The notes under the pieces are model-generated. The model worked only from the letters and a program-made list of their open reading frames with translations. It did not search any database and was not told the DNA's origin. Shown here piece after piece: positions 43,319 through 53,418 of a DNA stretch of 62,053 nt. Numbering within the stretch: position 1 is the stretch's first letter; every line of letters starts with the position of its first letter. This DNA comes from Rhizopus sp. PT2906 (lineage: Eukaryota; Mucoromycota; Mucoromycetes; Mucorales; Rhizopodaceae). The position numbers and the translations under genes were made by a program. The DNA lies in assembly GCA_025529335.1 (NCBI GenBank), contig JAMYHX010000238.1, positions 1 through 62,053 of the forward strand, given 5' to 3'.

Positions 43319-45119
43319 ATTTTGACGAGTCTAGAGAAGAAAATAAAAAAAATAAAGAAGGGGACACTGCACGTCTTTAGTTCAATAAAAACGTTCTCGA
43401 CGGAGGTCAAATTAAAGTTTAACATTGGGCAATTGTTTAGAAATTTTATCGGGTGCGACTTACGCAATATCACATAATCTGTGTGTGTAACAGTTCTTTA
43501 GTTCACACGCTTTTTTTCGCTTGAAACAATAGGCTTGATTCACTATTCTAGTTGAGTTCTAATAGCTACACGCCCGATATATGGCGACGACTATACATTC
43601 AAGCTCTATGTGGTTCATTATGTTGCTTAGCGATAACAGCGTAGCCTGGTTACGCACTTTGTAACGATTACACGGAGGGCAAGGGTAACCAGAAGATAAT
43701 AATCTTGAGTAACAGAGTGCTTGATATCATATTAACCTTGTTAGAGATAATTCAAAAGAAAATTTTTGCAATCTTCATTATGCGTCTGTGAATCAGTTAA
43801 ATACTTCACATAATGAAAGGCAATTGAATGGAATTGATTTACTTCATGCATTCAGTGATTGGCATAGTTTTGACCCCAATGCTATTTTAAGTTGTAGAAA
43901 TTTGTACTCTATAAAAGCCTAAAATTTCCAAAAGCATAGAAAGTACGTCCATGTTCGGGTGAGGCAAACGATCTACATTCATGTGAGGCGAGCAAACTTG
44001 CTTTACTATATTTTGTGAAATGTTCTGCTACAGACTCTCATTATCTCCTGGAGCTCAGTATCAGTGACTCTGAATGAATGTTCCTTCGAGCAAATGGGAC
44101 GAGTATGATGGAGGAATGTCCATTATAAAAAGTAACAAGCAAAAGATATATGTTCTTTATTTTGTATGAAGACTGAAAATATAAAAATATAGTTACGGAT
44201 GAATGTAAACAGAGCAGATAGGAGGAATGAAGAAGCTGCTGGTTCGTGAATGAAAACCTAAGCAAGTGCTAACTACTCTCAAAATATTTACAGTTCACAG
44301 CTATTTGGGTTACATTATGTACTCTTCTGTGCTTAGCGTAGATTTTGGCTATTTATTTATCCTTTACTCTGTCTTGTTTGTGTTGCTGTGCTTTATCTAT
44401 AAAAGAAGAAATTCAAGCGTATTATCATTTCATGTATTCCAATCTATCTCAAAAGCACTCATATAAAAGTTCTAATTTGTCTTTCTTTTATCGCTCACCT
44501 CCCTGTATCAATCTTTTATTTTGACAAACTATGACTCTAGCTGAATAATCTCTGTATTCACTGACATTTTAGTTTGATATTAAAGGAAAATCTAAACTAT
44601 CCACAACGATTTTTTTGATTACGAGACAATCCTTCAGCAATTCTTGAACATGATGGGATTTGCTGGAAACCCCACCAAAATCTAATACTGCAAGACAAAT
44701 TGAATGTTTGGATGCGTTCAAATGTTTAATGAAATCTATAATGAAAAGAATTTATTGTTGGTGATCTCTTTTAGAGCCTGCACATTTATTTTATGGTTTA
44801 TTTCACCTTGAGTAGTTTATCTACTTTATCTAATTGTTGGTATACTTTTGGTCCGCTTTAAGGTCCCGGTTTACAAAAGCTGTTGAAGCTCTTGAGCTTG
44901 AAAACACAAAAACACGAGTTACAAATGATCTGGAACGCAAATTGTCTATTATTTGAGGCAATAGCTTCACACGGTTGTCCAAAGTATCTGCAGCAGGGGA
45001 CCGTACAATTTCAAATGCATTATTTTGTAAAACTTTCAATGATAGCTATCTCTACCCATTGCCCATAATAAAGCCCAACAAAACTTTGCAGTGCATGACG
45101 CCACGCTAAACACGAACTT
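43319..45119. other. Gene-free region
   Basis: About 1.8 kb without a conserved frame. Bases 43940-44000 contain a short imperfect direct repeat (cat-x-x-x-x-gtgaggc twice). No tRNA cloverleaf was found on inspection. Confidence 0.45.
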
Positions 45120-45385
45120 ATAAGCTGTCATCTTGGTTTGTTTATTTTCAAGAAGAGAGATAAAAAGAAATGTTGTCATTGCTTTATTTTAATTATGTTG
45201 TCAGCCCTATCAACCAAAATCATTCACGTGTAATTATGATAAGTTCGTATTTTATATCAGAGAGAGTAAACTGGACAGCCTTAGGTTAGAATTTGGTAAT
45301 GCAAAGTTGTAAAATGAAATCACAGTTAGCGCCCCAAGGAGCGCCCTTAGTATTAGCCTATGTTCTGGTGCATGTAGTGTTGGCC
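45120..45385 (+). repeat. Diverged copy of the MITE-like element
   Basis: Aligns with 14270-14499: shared stretches include ttttcaagaagagataaaaagaaatg, caattatgataa(g/a)ttc and tcacagttag, ending in catgtagtgttggcc, where the intact element has cgtgtagtgtacacc. The left inverted repeat is missing or too diverged to place. Older than the copies at 1-89 and 14184. Confidence 0.65.
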
Positions 45386-45904
45386 TTTCTTTTTCTAGCT
45401 CCATTATTTTTAGCTTCTAGAGCATTAAAAATTTTAACTTGTTGCTGGAATCCCAACGAGCAAATGCAAGTGGTATTTTATAACTAAACCCGTTGAATTT
45501 TCCTTTACCAGTTTAAAGATATCCTTTGTACTAGTTAATATTTTTTGATATATTTTTGGATTGCCTAAGTTATCCACAGAGTAAGCATTGTTTACAAACT
45601 GGATTACTTGACATTCAGTCACTTAATTGAAAGACTTTAGTTTTAAGAAAGTGGATTTTCAAACGCAAAACACACACAACTCTATCGCTTTAAACCTGAG
45701 CACCTAAATTTACACCAAGGGCGCATTCAGTTGGCGGAAATAGAAAGTTAAGCCACAAAGAGAGAAAGTGATTATCAGCGGAGGATATCAAATTGTGCGG
45801 CCCGCACAACAAACAGGTTGCTACCTGGCTATCGGACACCTGCAGAAAGGACTTGTATACACCAGACATCAGCAAGCCAAGTAATCCTTCCTTTTGTGCT
45901 TAAC

Positions 45905-46686
45905 ATGGTATGTGGACAACATAAGCAGCTAATGGAAGCTTGAGATATGCAGAGTGAACGTCAATAGAACAGAAGGAAAGGATGACAGATGGATCATTTT
46001 CATTAAAGAACGGAAAGGATGGCCAACAGTTAAAAAAATGTATCAAAAAAAAAAAAATGCACAGCTAATTGGGCAATCTACATAAAACTGAGCGGTGATC
46101 ATGTCGTTTCTCCTTTCCAAGAATGCTATTATTGCGTCTCATTTCAAGCTTCCATTTGTATTATTGGAACATTAGCTGAACGTTATTTGTATAGGCTGAC
46201 GAACAAACTGCCCCCAGAAAGAGAACTTTCCGTAAGTTTACCTACCGTGGCGTTGAACTCGAGCAACTCTTGGACATGTCCTCTGAACAAGTAAGTAGCA
46301 GAGTTTATTGAATACAGAATAAATTTCTAAATGAATATTGATAGTTCATGGACCTCGTCCATGCCCGTGCCCGTAGAAGATTCCAACGTGGTCTTAAGCG
46401 TAAGCCTATGGGTCTCATCAAGAAGCTCCGTGCTGCCAAGAAGGCTGCCACTCCCGGTGAAAGACCCGAAGTCGTCAAGACCCACCTCCGTGATATGATC
46501 ATCGTTCCTGAAATGATCGGCTCTGTCATTGGTATCTACAACGGTAAGACCTTCAACCAAGTTGAAATCAAGCCTGAAATGACTGGTCACTACCTCGGTG
46601 AATTCTCCATCACCTACAAGCCCGTTAAGCATGGTCGTCCCGGTATTGGTGCTACTCACTCTTCCAAGTTCGTTCCCCTCAAATAA
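45905..46686 (+). CDS. RPS15: 40S ribosomal protein uS19 (RPS15)
   Basis: Exons 46195-46290 and 46345-46686 are certain. The ATG is probably alone in exon 1 (45905-45907), followed by gtatgt and a 287-nt intron that ends tatag before GCTGACGAACAA (MADEQTAPRKRTFRKF). This gives 146 residues, normal for uS19. FTYRGVELEQLLDMSSEQF, FMDLVHARARRRFQRGLKR, HLRDMIIVPEMIGSVIGIYNG and HYLGEFSITYKPVKHG are diagnostic. Codon use is strongly C-biased, typical of a highly expressed gene. An intron directly after the start codon is common for ribosomal protein genes. The exon-1 position is the only uncertain part. Confidence 0.9.
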
Positions 46687-46804
46687 ACAGACTGTGTATT
46701 ATGCATTATCTCCAATGCTGATTATTTTGATAATATACACTTTTTCATAAATTATTGGCACGCAATTTAAACAATAACAATTACACTTTAGTTGGCTATC
46801 AGTC

Positions 46805-47330
46805 CTTTCTTGAAATTTTTGAGTATAAGATAATTGTGGTCAGCGCTTAATAACAAAAGGAAAAGTTGTTAGAGACTCTGTATAAACAGTCTGATCTTGA
46901 CTTCTCTTTTCTTTTCTTCTTTGGACCAAAAAGTAAGACCAGCTATTCCCCAGCTAGCCCTAAGGTAGGTTATATTCTTTACTCTTGTAAGAAATTAATA
47001 TGTAATATTATAGATTGCCTATCAAAACTAACTCGGTGTTGGCTGGGAATAGTTTGGTTCTTACCAAGCTTTGGTCCATCCACTCTCTATCTTGCTCTCT
47101 TCCTTTTCTTTCTTTACGTTTCTGGACTGGTTATCGCTGGCCCATTATAGTGCACTTCAGGTAAGATATTAATATGTTTACTCATTTTTCTTGCTTTCCT
47201 TTTTCTCTTGTAAACTCTTTTCTTTACAATGCAAGTATTTAATATCAATATAATAACTGGTTTACTAATCATTTCTTTATTCATTCTTTTACTTCATTTA
47301 TTCTTTGTTGTCTGAAATTATCATTTCTAT
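46805..47330 (+). repeat. Dispersed repeat R2, copy B
   Basis: Longer copy of the repeat at 11745-12122. It keeps about 120 bp (after tccatccactct, up to aaactcttttctttacaatg) that copy A lacks; actct borders the segment on both sides. It starts about 120 bp after the uS19 stop, and ends 55 bp before the S28 peptidase stop. No terminal repeats or coding sequence under evident constraint. Confidence 0.8.
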
Positions 47331-47384
47331 CAGTGTAATTTCTGAATAAAGTGTAAAAGCGTTTGTTTAATAATATGTTTAAGG

Positions 47385-49174
47385 TTATTGGTTATTCATC
47401 TGTAAATGGACTTGGCTTTGAGCATCAGCTTCTATCCAACCCTTAATTGCTTCATAAACTCTGTCTTGAGTGTCCTTAATAGCACTAGAGACGGCTTCAG
47501 ACACAAAAAAGTCCTATGGCAAATATTTAGTCTTGCATATACATACACAAGCATATCGTTTGTTTACCCAATGATGAACGGATTTTGGCAAGACGGCGTA
47601 ATAAGCATCTTCTTCCCAGCTAGTACGATCAGGCGCATCATCGCTTTGAACACTCAATGTTCTCCAAGGATCCCATTCACCGTCAAGCCAGTATACACGA
47701 TCCAAGCTGATGTGCCAGCCTTTGTATTCTTGATTAATTTGATGCCATTGAGGCAGTCTGGGCACAGCATGTTCACCAAATAGTAATGGACACTGACGTT
47801 GGTACCAATTTGCATTGAGCTTGCGAGAGACAAGGGTGGGTCTCCAGATAGGCGAGGCAGTTTGCCAGTACGCGTACTCTGTACAAATCTGCCACATCCA
47901 TGCCTTTGAGTCAGGCGCAATATCTGCATAAAAAGTCGAACGAGGATCATGGCTATCAAAACATTGGTTAACGTCTTCTTCATCGCACGAACGCTTTATA
48001 AGACGTTTAATGTAGCCTCCATATGCATCAACGTATTCCTGCAAAGTTGATTGTCCTTCAAAGATAGAACAAAACTTTTCTTCAAAAGGATTGGATTCTG
48101 GTGTCATTGCTTGCCACAGACCTAAAGGAGATGACAAGACTATATATAGTTTTATCAGTTAAATACCATTTTTATATATCACTATTATTACGTTCTGCAA
48201 AGTCATCGTCATGCTTCAAGTCTTCAGCTCCAAATCTTCTTTTCAAGTTAATTTTTGCCTTCTCAAAAGGACTGAATAAAATGTGATCAACAAAGAGAAC
48301 GACCGATTGGATAGCCTCCACGCAATGCTTGGGTCCATATTTGCGGATAGGTTCGAAGTAATCGTAATAGTTGAATCTCATTTCTACTGGAGCAGAAGAA
48401 GGTACAGCAGCAAATACAATATCAGGATACTTCAAACGCATCCAGGCAGCTAGGTTGCCGCTGTAACTACCTCCGTAGACAATGTATTTTGTTTCAGGAG
48501 CAGGAGGGAGGTCTACATCAAAGTTGGGAATCTTTTTTAAACGGTCAGCCAAATGCTCAACCAAGTTTGGTTTCTATGCTACCTTCAGTTCTCTAATGAA
48601 AGAAGCAATATCCTCAAGTGCTTGGGCCGTAGTTAATGTTTCCAAGGTCTTGGCTGTAAGCTCCTATAAAATAATTCATCAGTCTCTGTCTGTATTCAAT
48701 TTCCTTTTTTGTACCGTTTTACCGAACTAGGTAATGAAAGGCCGTAGAATCGGTGCTCCATAACAACAATGATACCTTGTAATCGTTTGGCAAGCTCAGC
48801 CATGGAAGAGTTGGTTACATAGAATGATCGTTCATCGGCTGCTGTCTCTCCAGCATTATATACTTATAAATAATCGTTAGGTCCATTTACAGCTCGTGAT
48901 GTGTTCAAATATTACTTATGACAGGACCACCAGGTTGATACCATTCTGTGTTAGCCCAATACCTATGCTTGAAGGATGAAGAGTTTTTCGAAAAATGGTC
49001 AACGGGTTGATCAAAATAGAATGGACCATATTTCTCGGGAAGTTTTGTGTCATTTTTAAAAGTGGAGTCCAACATCATCGTCAGCATTTTCCTTGCGTGA
49101 CTACCAGGAGTCCACATGGCATCTGTATACATAAAGCTTAATAACAGTATAAAAGCTACTATTATCTGCCTCAT
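47385..49174 (-). CDS. Secreted serine peptidase, family S28
   Basis: Six minus-strand exons (49174-48916, 48862-48723, 48663-48583, 48531-48192, 48139-47568, 47513-47385) give 506 residues. A signal peptide is visible (MRQIIVAFILLLSFMYTDA). FDQPVDHFS and HRYWANTEWYQPGGPV open the catalytic domain. The nucleophile is in YGGSYSGNLAAWMRLKYP (Ser about 182), the Asp in DGEWDPW (about 429) and the His in SVHHWDF (about 462). This is the prolyl-carboxypeptidase/DPP7-like S28 family: secreted or vacuolar peptidases that cleave after proline. A frame-internal TAG (48574-48576) lies in a 51-nt intron (48582-48532; gtagca...aaaaaag with a ctgac branch site); removing it joins FIRELK to IPNFDVD. Family is sure; specificity is not. 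Confidence 0.9.
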
Positions 49175-50010
49175 TGAATGTTGTGGATAATAAAATGTAT
49201 GAGAAAAATAAGCAACAATGCATTTCGCGTTTTACTGGCTTTTTGCATTTTGAATTCAGACAGAGCTTTTCATTGGAGATTGTGATTGGCTGACAACAAA
49301 TTAGTGATTGTTATGAAGTATACAAGATTTCGGCTTCCCACAAGGTACACTGGCTCTTGGCGGTTCTATGGGCCAATCCTTTGTTACATCCCTCTTGGAG
49401 TCAGATAAACTTTAACACGGCTGCCCAGGAAATTATATTCCTGGATGGGTGTTTCCTTCAGTGACTTGATGACTCTGGATAATCTTTTATCTCCTTTACT
49501 TTTTAATCTAATAGCGTCTTTTACTCTAGAGAGAGAGTGTTTTTTATTCACTCTTTACTTCTCTTCTGATCTGATCTAAATAGTTGTTTTGTTATTTTTT
49601 ATGGTCAAAAAGACGTTATATGAATAAATTCCGTTATTTAAACCAAATTATGCAAAAATAAGTTTCATCACAAAAAATTGCACAGGTAATCATGAGTCTT
49701 CCTGAGTAAAATGGTCCATTATTACTAGGCGAAACAGATGTACACCATTAAAGCCTATTTCTTGAGCATGCAACTGCACTCATTGAGCTTTTCGACAACA
49801 ACACATGATTTACGCTAGAATTAGAAAGAGAAGAGTTGGTCGAACAGCTTTGGTAAGAGTGTTAAACAATATTATGCGGAATGCAGCATTATGTTTTTAT
49901 GAATCATCTTTTTAGCCTGTTATTGCAATTGTCCTACAGAAAATCTCAAATCGTCCAATAAAATTGTATAAATAGTCTAGCATAAATATATCATTTCAAA
50001 GTCCCATTTT
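49175..50010. other. Gene-free spacer
   Basis: Bases 49322-49412 have a short coding-like frame (QDFGFPQGTLALGGSMGQSF, stop) without start or context; probably chance or a tiny relic. Otherwise AT-rich intergenic DNA between two divergently placed genes. Confidence 0.4.
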
Positions 50011-50556
50011 ATGAAATCATTTTTCTTTTTAATGAGTTTACTTTGGAGAAGAAAAGCAGCAGAGAGTATCGAAATTCAACTATCAGAAAGGGATTGCATA
50101 ATTCTAGAAAAATATACTCGTCGCGTAAAAAAGTTCGAAGAAATGTTTAAGCTATGCTGTTGCTGGATTGGATATGATATCCTATTAGAGCTTATACCCA
50201 TTGTTGGCAAGGTTATTTCTTTGATGTTTTCTCTGTCGCTCTATAAACTAGCTTGTCAAGCAGAGCTACCAAGGTCAATCAGAAAGAAGATGCTGTATCA
50301 TATCAGTGTAGACTTTCTTGTAATTTAATCATTCTGTAAACAAGAGCAGAACTAACTCGATCTATAGCTTGGACTTATTCCAATACTCGGCATCCTTTTA
50401 GATATGCTTTATAGAGCACATAGTAAAAACTTAAGACTATTAAGAAGGTTCTTGTATGAACGAGCAAGGCAACAAAACATCAAACTAGCAGAAGAAAAAG
50501 CATTAGCGAATGATAATCGAATACCATTATCAGAACGAGAAACTGACATTTTCTAA
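50011..50556 (+). CDS. DUF4112 membrane protein
   Basis: Two exons, 50011-50319 and 50368-50556, encode 165 residues. The DUF4112 pattern is present: WIGYDILLELIPIVGKVISL (first amphipathic/hydrophobic element with the L-I-P-I-x-G motif), SLYKLACQAELPRSIRKKM, then VDFLLGLIPILGILLDMLYRA (second copy of the motif) and a charged tail NLRLLRRFLYERARQQN. The intron falls within the second motif and keeps phase (DFL-LGLIP). Small, probably organelle- or plasma-membrane protein of unknown function, found in fungi and bacteria. A second ATG at 50032 is an equally possible start. Confidence 0.82.
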
Positions 50557-50699
50557 AGGAAAATATATTCAAGTGAATATATCAGATGAGTATACGTTTA
50601 AATTACTTTTATTATAATAAATTAAAAATATCGGAACAAATGTATGATACACTAGCGCGGGAAGAAGATGAAGGAGGTCATTCGAGGAGTCTATTCTAC
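50557..50699. other. Short spacer
   Basis: 3' flank of the DUF4112 gene; no feature seen. Confidence 0.4.
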
Positions 50700-51110
50700 G
50701 CAAGAGAATGCAAACCGCTGGTCAACAGGCAAACCAAGCGGAAGAGAAATGAGGGCTACGAGATTTTTTAGAAGGTAATTGAAGATGATTATGCATGTGG
50801 AGACGTTCGATTGAATGGGCATGTGTGAATCCAACATTTGCATGGTACATGCATGATTTGGGTTTACCTCCGGGAAGTCAACCAAAGCGCCAGCGAAGCA
50901 CACAACTACGATCACTACGAGTCATGAGAAGCCAAAAATGAGAACCTTGGGTCAATGAGGGATGACAAGCAAACAAGAGTTTAGCAGTGGAGTCTTCGTA
51001 GAATTGAGTATAGTTATCTGTTAGGAGCATATTCAACATCACCAATAGGATCCTTTGTGGATGTGGTTGGCCACATGAGTTTCGTCGCGATATATATCGC
51101 TGTATTGAAT
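50700..51110 (-). pseudogene. C-terminal relic of a non-LTR retrotransposon ORF
   Basis: A minus-strand frame starting near 51110 reads CGQPHPQRILLVMLNMLLTD, FYEDSTAKLLFACHPSLTQG, CVLRWRFG, a TGA, then LPGGKPKSCMYHANVGFTHA and IERLHMHNHLQLP. The Cys/His pattern and the ending resemble, from memory, the tail of Mucoralean LINE-like ORF2 proteins (...CLHMHxRLxLP). The TGA sits where Trp is expected (FGWLPGG), a Trp-to-stop change. No reverse transcriptase is present. The assignment to LINEs is an inference; the fact that the frame is a broken coding sequence is fairly clear. Confidence 0.45.
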
Positions 51111-51150
51111 ACGGTTCTCCTCATGGAGTTTAGATATTAACTAATGAAAT

Positions 51151-51300
51151 AGGGTGTCAATAGTGGCACACTACCTCGTTGAACCCTTTTCAATCCCATC
51201 TTGTAGAGTCTACAACGACGAAGAAACAATTATAGTTTTTAAAGCATTTGCCTCAGAAAAGTAAGGAAATCTTCATTTGTTATAAGAAATACTAAATAAA
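51151..51300 (+). repeat. Dispersed repeat R3, copy A
   Basis: Similar to 59519-59770: gggtg-x-caatagtg-x-cacac...cgttgaaccc at the left and tttttaaagcatttgc-tcag...ataagaaatactaaata-agtaaaggtattc at the right. About 100 bp present in copy B is missing in between. It is followed by a small tandem array at about 51311-51358 (units like attcagacaamtgtaaaaat). Confidence 0.7.
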
Positions 51301-51404
51301 GTAAAGGTATTCCAGACAAATGTAAAAATTATTCAGACAACTGTAAAAATATTCAGACTCTGAGGATACTAAACTAGATGTAATTCTTTATCAAGGCATC
51401 TATT

Positions 51405-51690
51405 TCAATAGGTTTCAAACTGCCTTATCCATCTAACGCAGTCATTAGTGGCGATAGTCTCACAAGCGACCTTGATTCTGGTCGTTAAAGTGTATCTAAA
51501 AGTGAGAGCAGAATAATTTTTATATGCCTTTTGATCTTCCTCGATTGGGTTGAGAAAAAGAGGTTTATAACTTCGATTTTCGATTGCTCTAACGGCATAC
51601 AAATGATCGGCTTGCATTTTTTCATTCTTAAATAAACAGTGTACCTTTAATACCTCCGTGATAGTCACATCAGTGACAACACATTATCAA
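51405..51690 (-). CDS. Orphan ORF fragment
   Basis: About 90 codons on the minus strand without a convincing ATG (the frame reads VVTDVTITEVLKVHC upstream and ends VRWIRQFETY-stop). Balanced composition and segments such as HLYAVRAIENRSYKPLFLNP suggest true coding origin. It lies between repeat R3 and a Fanzor-like relic, in the opposite direction to the relic. No family recognised. It may be an exon of a lost gene or part of a mobile element. Confidence 0.3.
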
Positions 51691-52059
51691 TTATGTTAAT
51701 TAATCAAGTGTAATCAAGTATTGTATATCTCTTTTATTCCTTTTTTCTTTCTTTTGTCCTGAAACATAATAAATACCTACAAAACAAATGTATAGAAAAG
51801 AAATCCATGATTTATTAGAAGGGTTTGGACGCGCAAAAAAGAGAAAGAGGAAGACATTGGTAGCTGCTTCAAAGATTACTATAGATGTACTTGGTCTAAT
51901 ACTATGCATGTTGTCATATTTATTTGGCTGGAGTGATAGGCAAAGATTATAGCAAGACTGGCCATAAAACAAAGAGAAGCAGTTAATGCGAGCAGTTTGA
52001 ATCGACTTCATGGTAAGTATTATGCTCATTTTAAATATATAATTATGCAATATTAACAA
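51691..52059. other. Spacer
   Basis: No supported gene. A possible donor (catggtaagtatt, about 52010) precedes the Fanzor-like relic; an intron to 52087 would bring the first exon of the relic into the knuckle frame, but the upstream exon is not open. Confidence 0.3.
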
Positions 52060-53200
52060 GGCTCTCTTTTGTACAGTTTTTTATTAGTTTGGTAAAGTTG
52101 GAAAAAGCACAAATCAGGCACAGAATATGAAGACAGAGAAGCAAAAAAAACAAAAGAGTAATGCAAGGAGGTACGCCACTGAGCAAGAAGAGAGTAGATC
52201 TGTATGCTGTAGTTGCCATCAAGAGGGGCATATGAGCTCAAGATCCAAAGATTGCCCTAATCATAAATTGACCAAGCAAGAGCAAGTAAAGAGTTTTTTT
52301 TTTTTTTAGGAAATGGTACTGTAACTTTTACAAGAAAATCAAATTAGACGCAATCCTTAAGCCAAAATACAAAGCATTACCTACCACTAAAGAGTTTATA
52401 GTATCTGAACATGTACGAAACATCATGATACGTGCGCAGCTCTTTGTAAACTATTATGTGCTAACCCATGCCGATCAAACCATTGATAAACGTGCCTTCA
52501 TGCAAAACTTCTGGTATTGTATGACACAATTAGTCTCGAGCAAGTCACCAAAAAACACCAAGGCTCTTCCGAGTGATATATTGGATTGTTGGAACAGCTT
52601 TTCGTCAAGATATCGAGTAATCTATTCCATGGAAGAAGTCGTAAGTGGTTATAGTCAATGTGTGACAGCTGCCTGCGTTGAGATGTCTAGCATGTACACA
52701 AATTCAGCTGTAGAATGCTTCGAGGAAAGTTTGTTATCCTACTTACTTATTAGTGTTAAAGAGCTTTTTGAAAAGGTAATTACAGTTTTTCATAAACATA
52801 GACTTCAGTTTTTAAGGAATCTAACTATATATCTTTATATTTTTAGCTAGAAAAGGGCCATTTCAGAAGAATAGTTCAGTCCAATTGCTACCAGTATGTC
52901 TCTGGTGGCACACCATTTTGGCCAGATAATCTTTCTGATGTCTACAACAATAAAACTTAGCTATTGAAGAGATATGTAAAGATTTGTCGTCAACAAATAT
53001 GCCTAAGCTAGTGACACTTGTAAGAAAAATAAAAATGGCGTTTGTTTGTATTTGCTTGCACAGTGTCCTAGCTTGCCAAAGTGGTGGGATGCTCTGGAAC
53101 CACAATGCAAATGCGTCAAAAAACATCCATGATAGTGCTGCAGCATTGATATCAGGAAGTGCCCTGTTACATCCTTTTTGCCACCCTCACTGGGCTTAAA
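52060..53200 (+). pseudogene. Third Fanzor/TnpB-like relic
   Basis: Plus-strand pieces: from about 52088 FGKVGKSTNQAQNMKTEKQ leads to a zinc-knuckle-type motif C-x2-C-x3-GH-x-SSRSKDCP (about 52205-52265). Then, after a frame change, 52425-52850 continues with FVNYYVLTHADQTIDKRAF and CWNSFSSRYRVIYSMEEVV. Farther on (about 53040-53125) comes LHSVLACQSGGMLWNHNANA SKNI. This last block aligns with HSVLKCESCDTVWNRDVNSALNI of the relic at 2.8 kb. Where that one has W-N-R-D, this has W-N-H-N, so the presumed RuvC-III Asp is replaced by Asn. The central RuvC-I and RuvC-II blocks are missing or unreadable. Assignment by motif comparison within the window; clearly dead. Confidence 0.55.
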
Positions 53201-53418
53201 GTCGCTGCATCGAACACAGTTTTCTTCTCTTCGGAGAAGAAGTTGGATTTTTACAGGTAAAAAAGCTAACATTGTCTGAATTTAAAGTGTGAAAACTGTA
53301 AATGGCTTTGGTTCCGTTAGGGTAAACAGTTACACAAGGCCAATCTTATATCAATATGTGTTGTAGATTTTATTTCTATAATCTCTCTCTTTTCCCCTCA
53401 GCACTAGCTAAAAAAGAC

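Noticed and set aside
43620..43700. tRNA-like sequence (agcgtagcctggttacgc...)
   Set aside because: It could not be folded into a cloverleaf with consistent acceptor and T arms; no other tRNA candidate was found.
45908..46194. C/D-box snoRNA in the first intron of uS19
   Set aside because: A tgatca-like box and a ctga box are present, but box C has a mismatch, no terminal stem was found and no target complement was checked.
48574..48576. In-frame TAG in the S28 peptidase as evidence for a pseudogene
   Set aside because: The codon lies in a segment with good splice signals and a length of 51 nt; removing it gives an intact family sequence.
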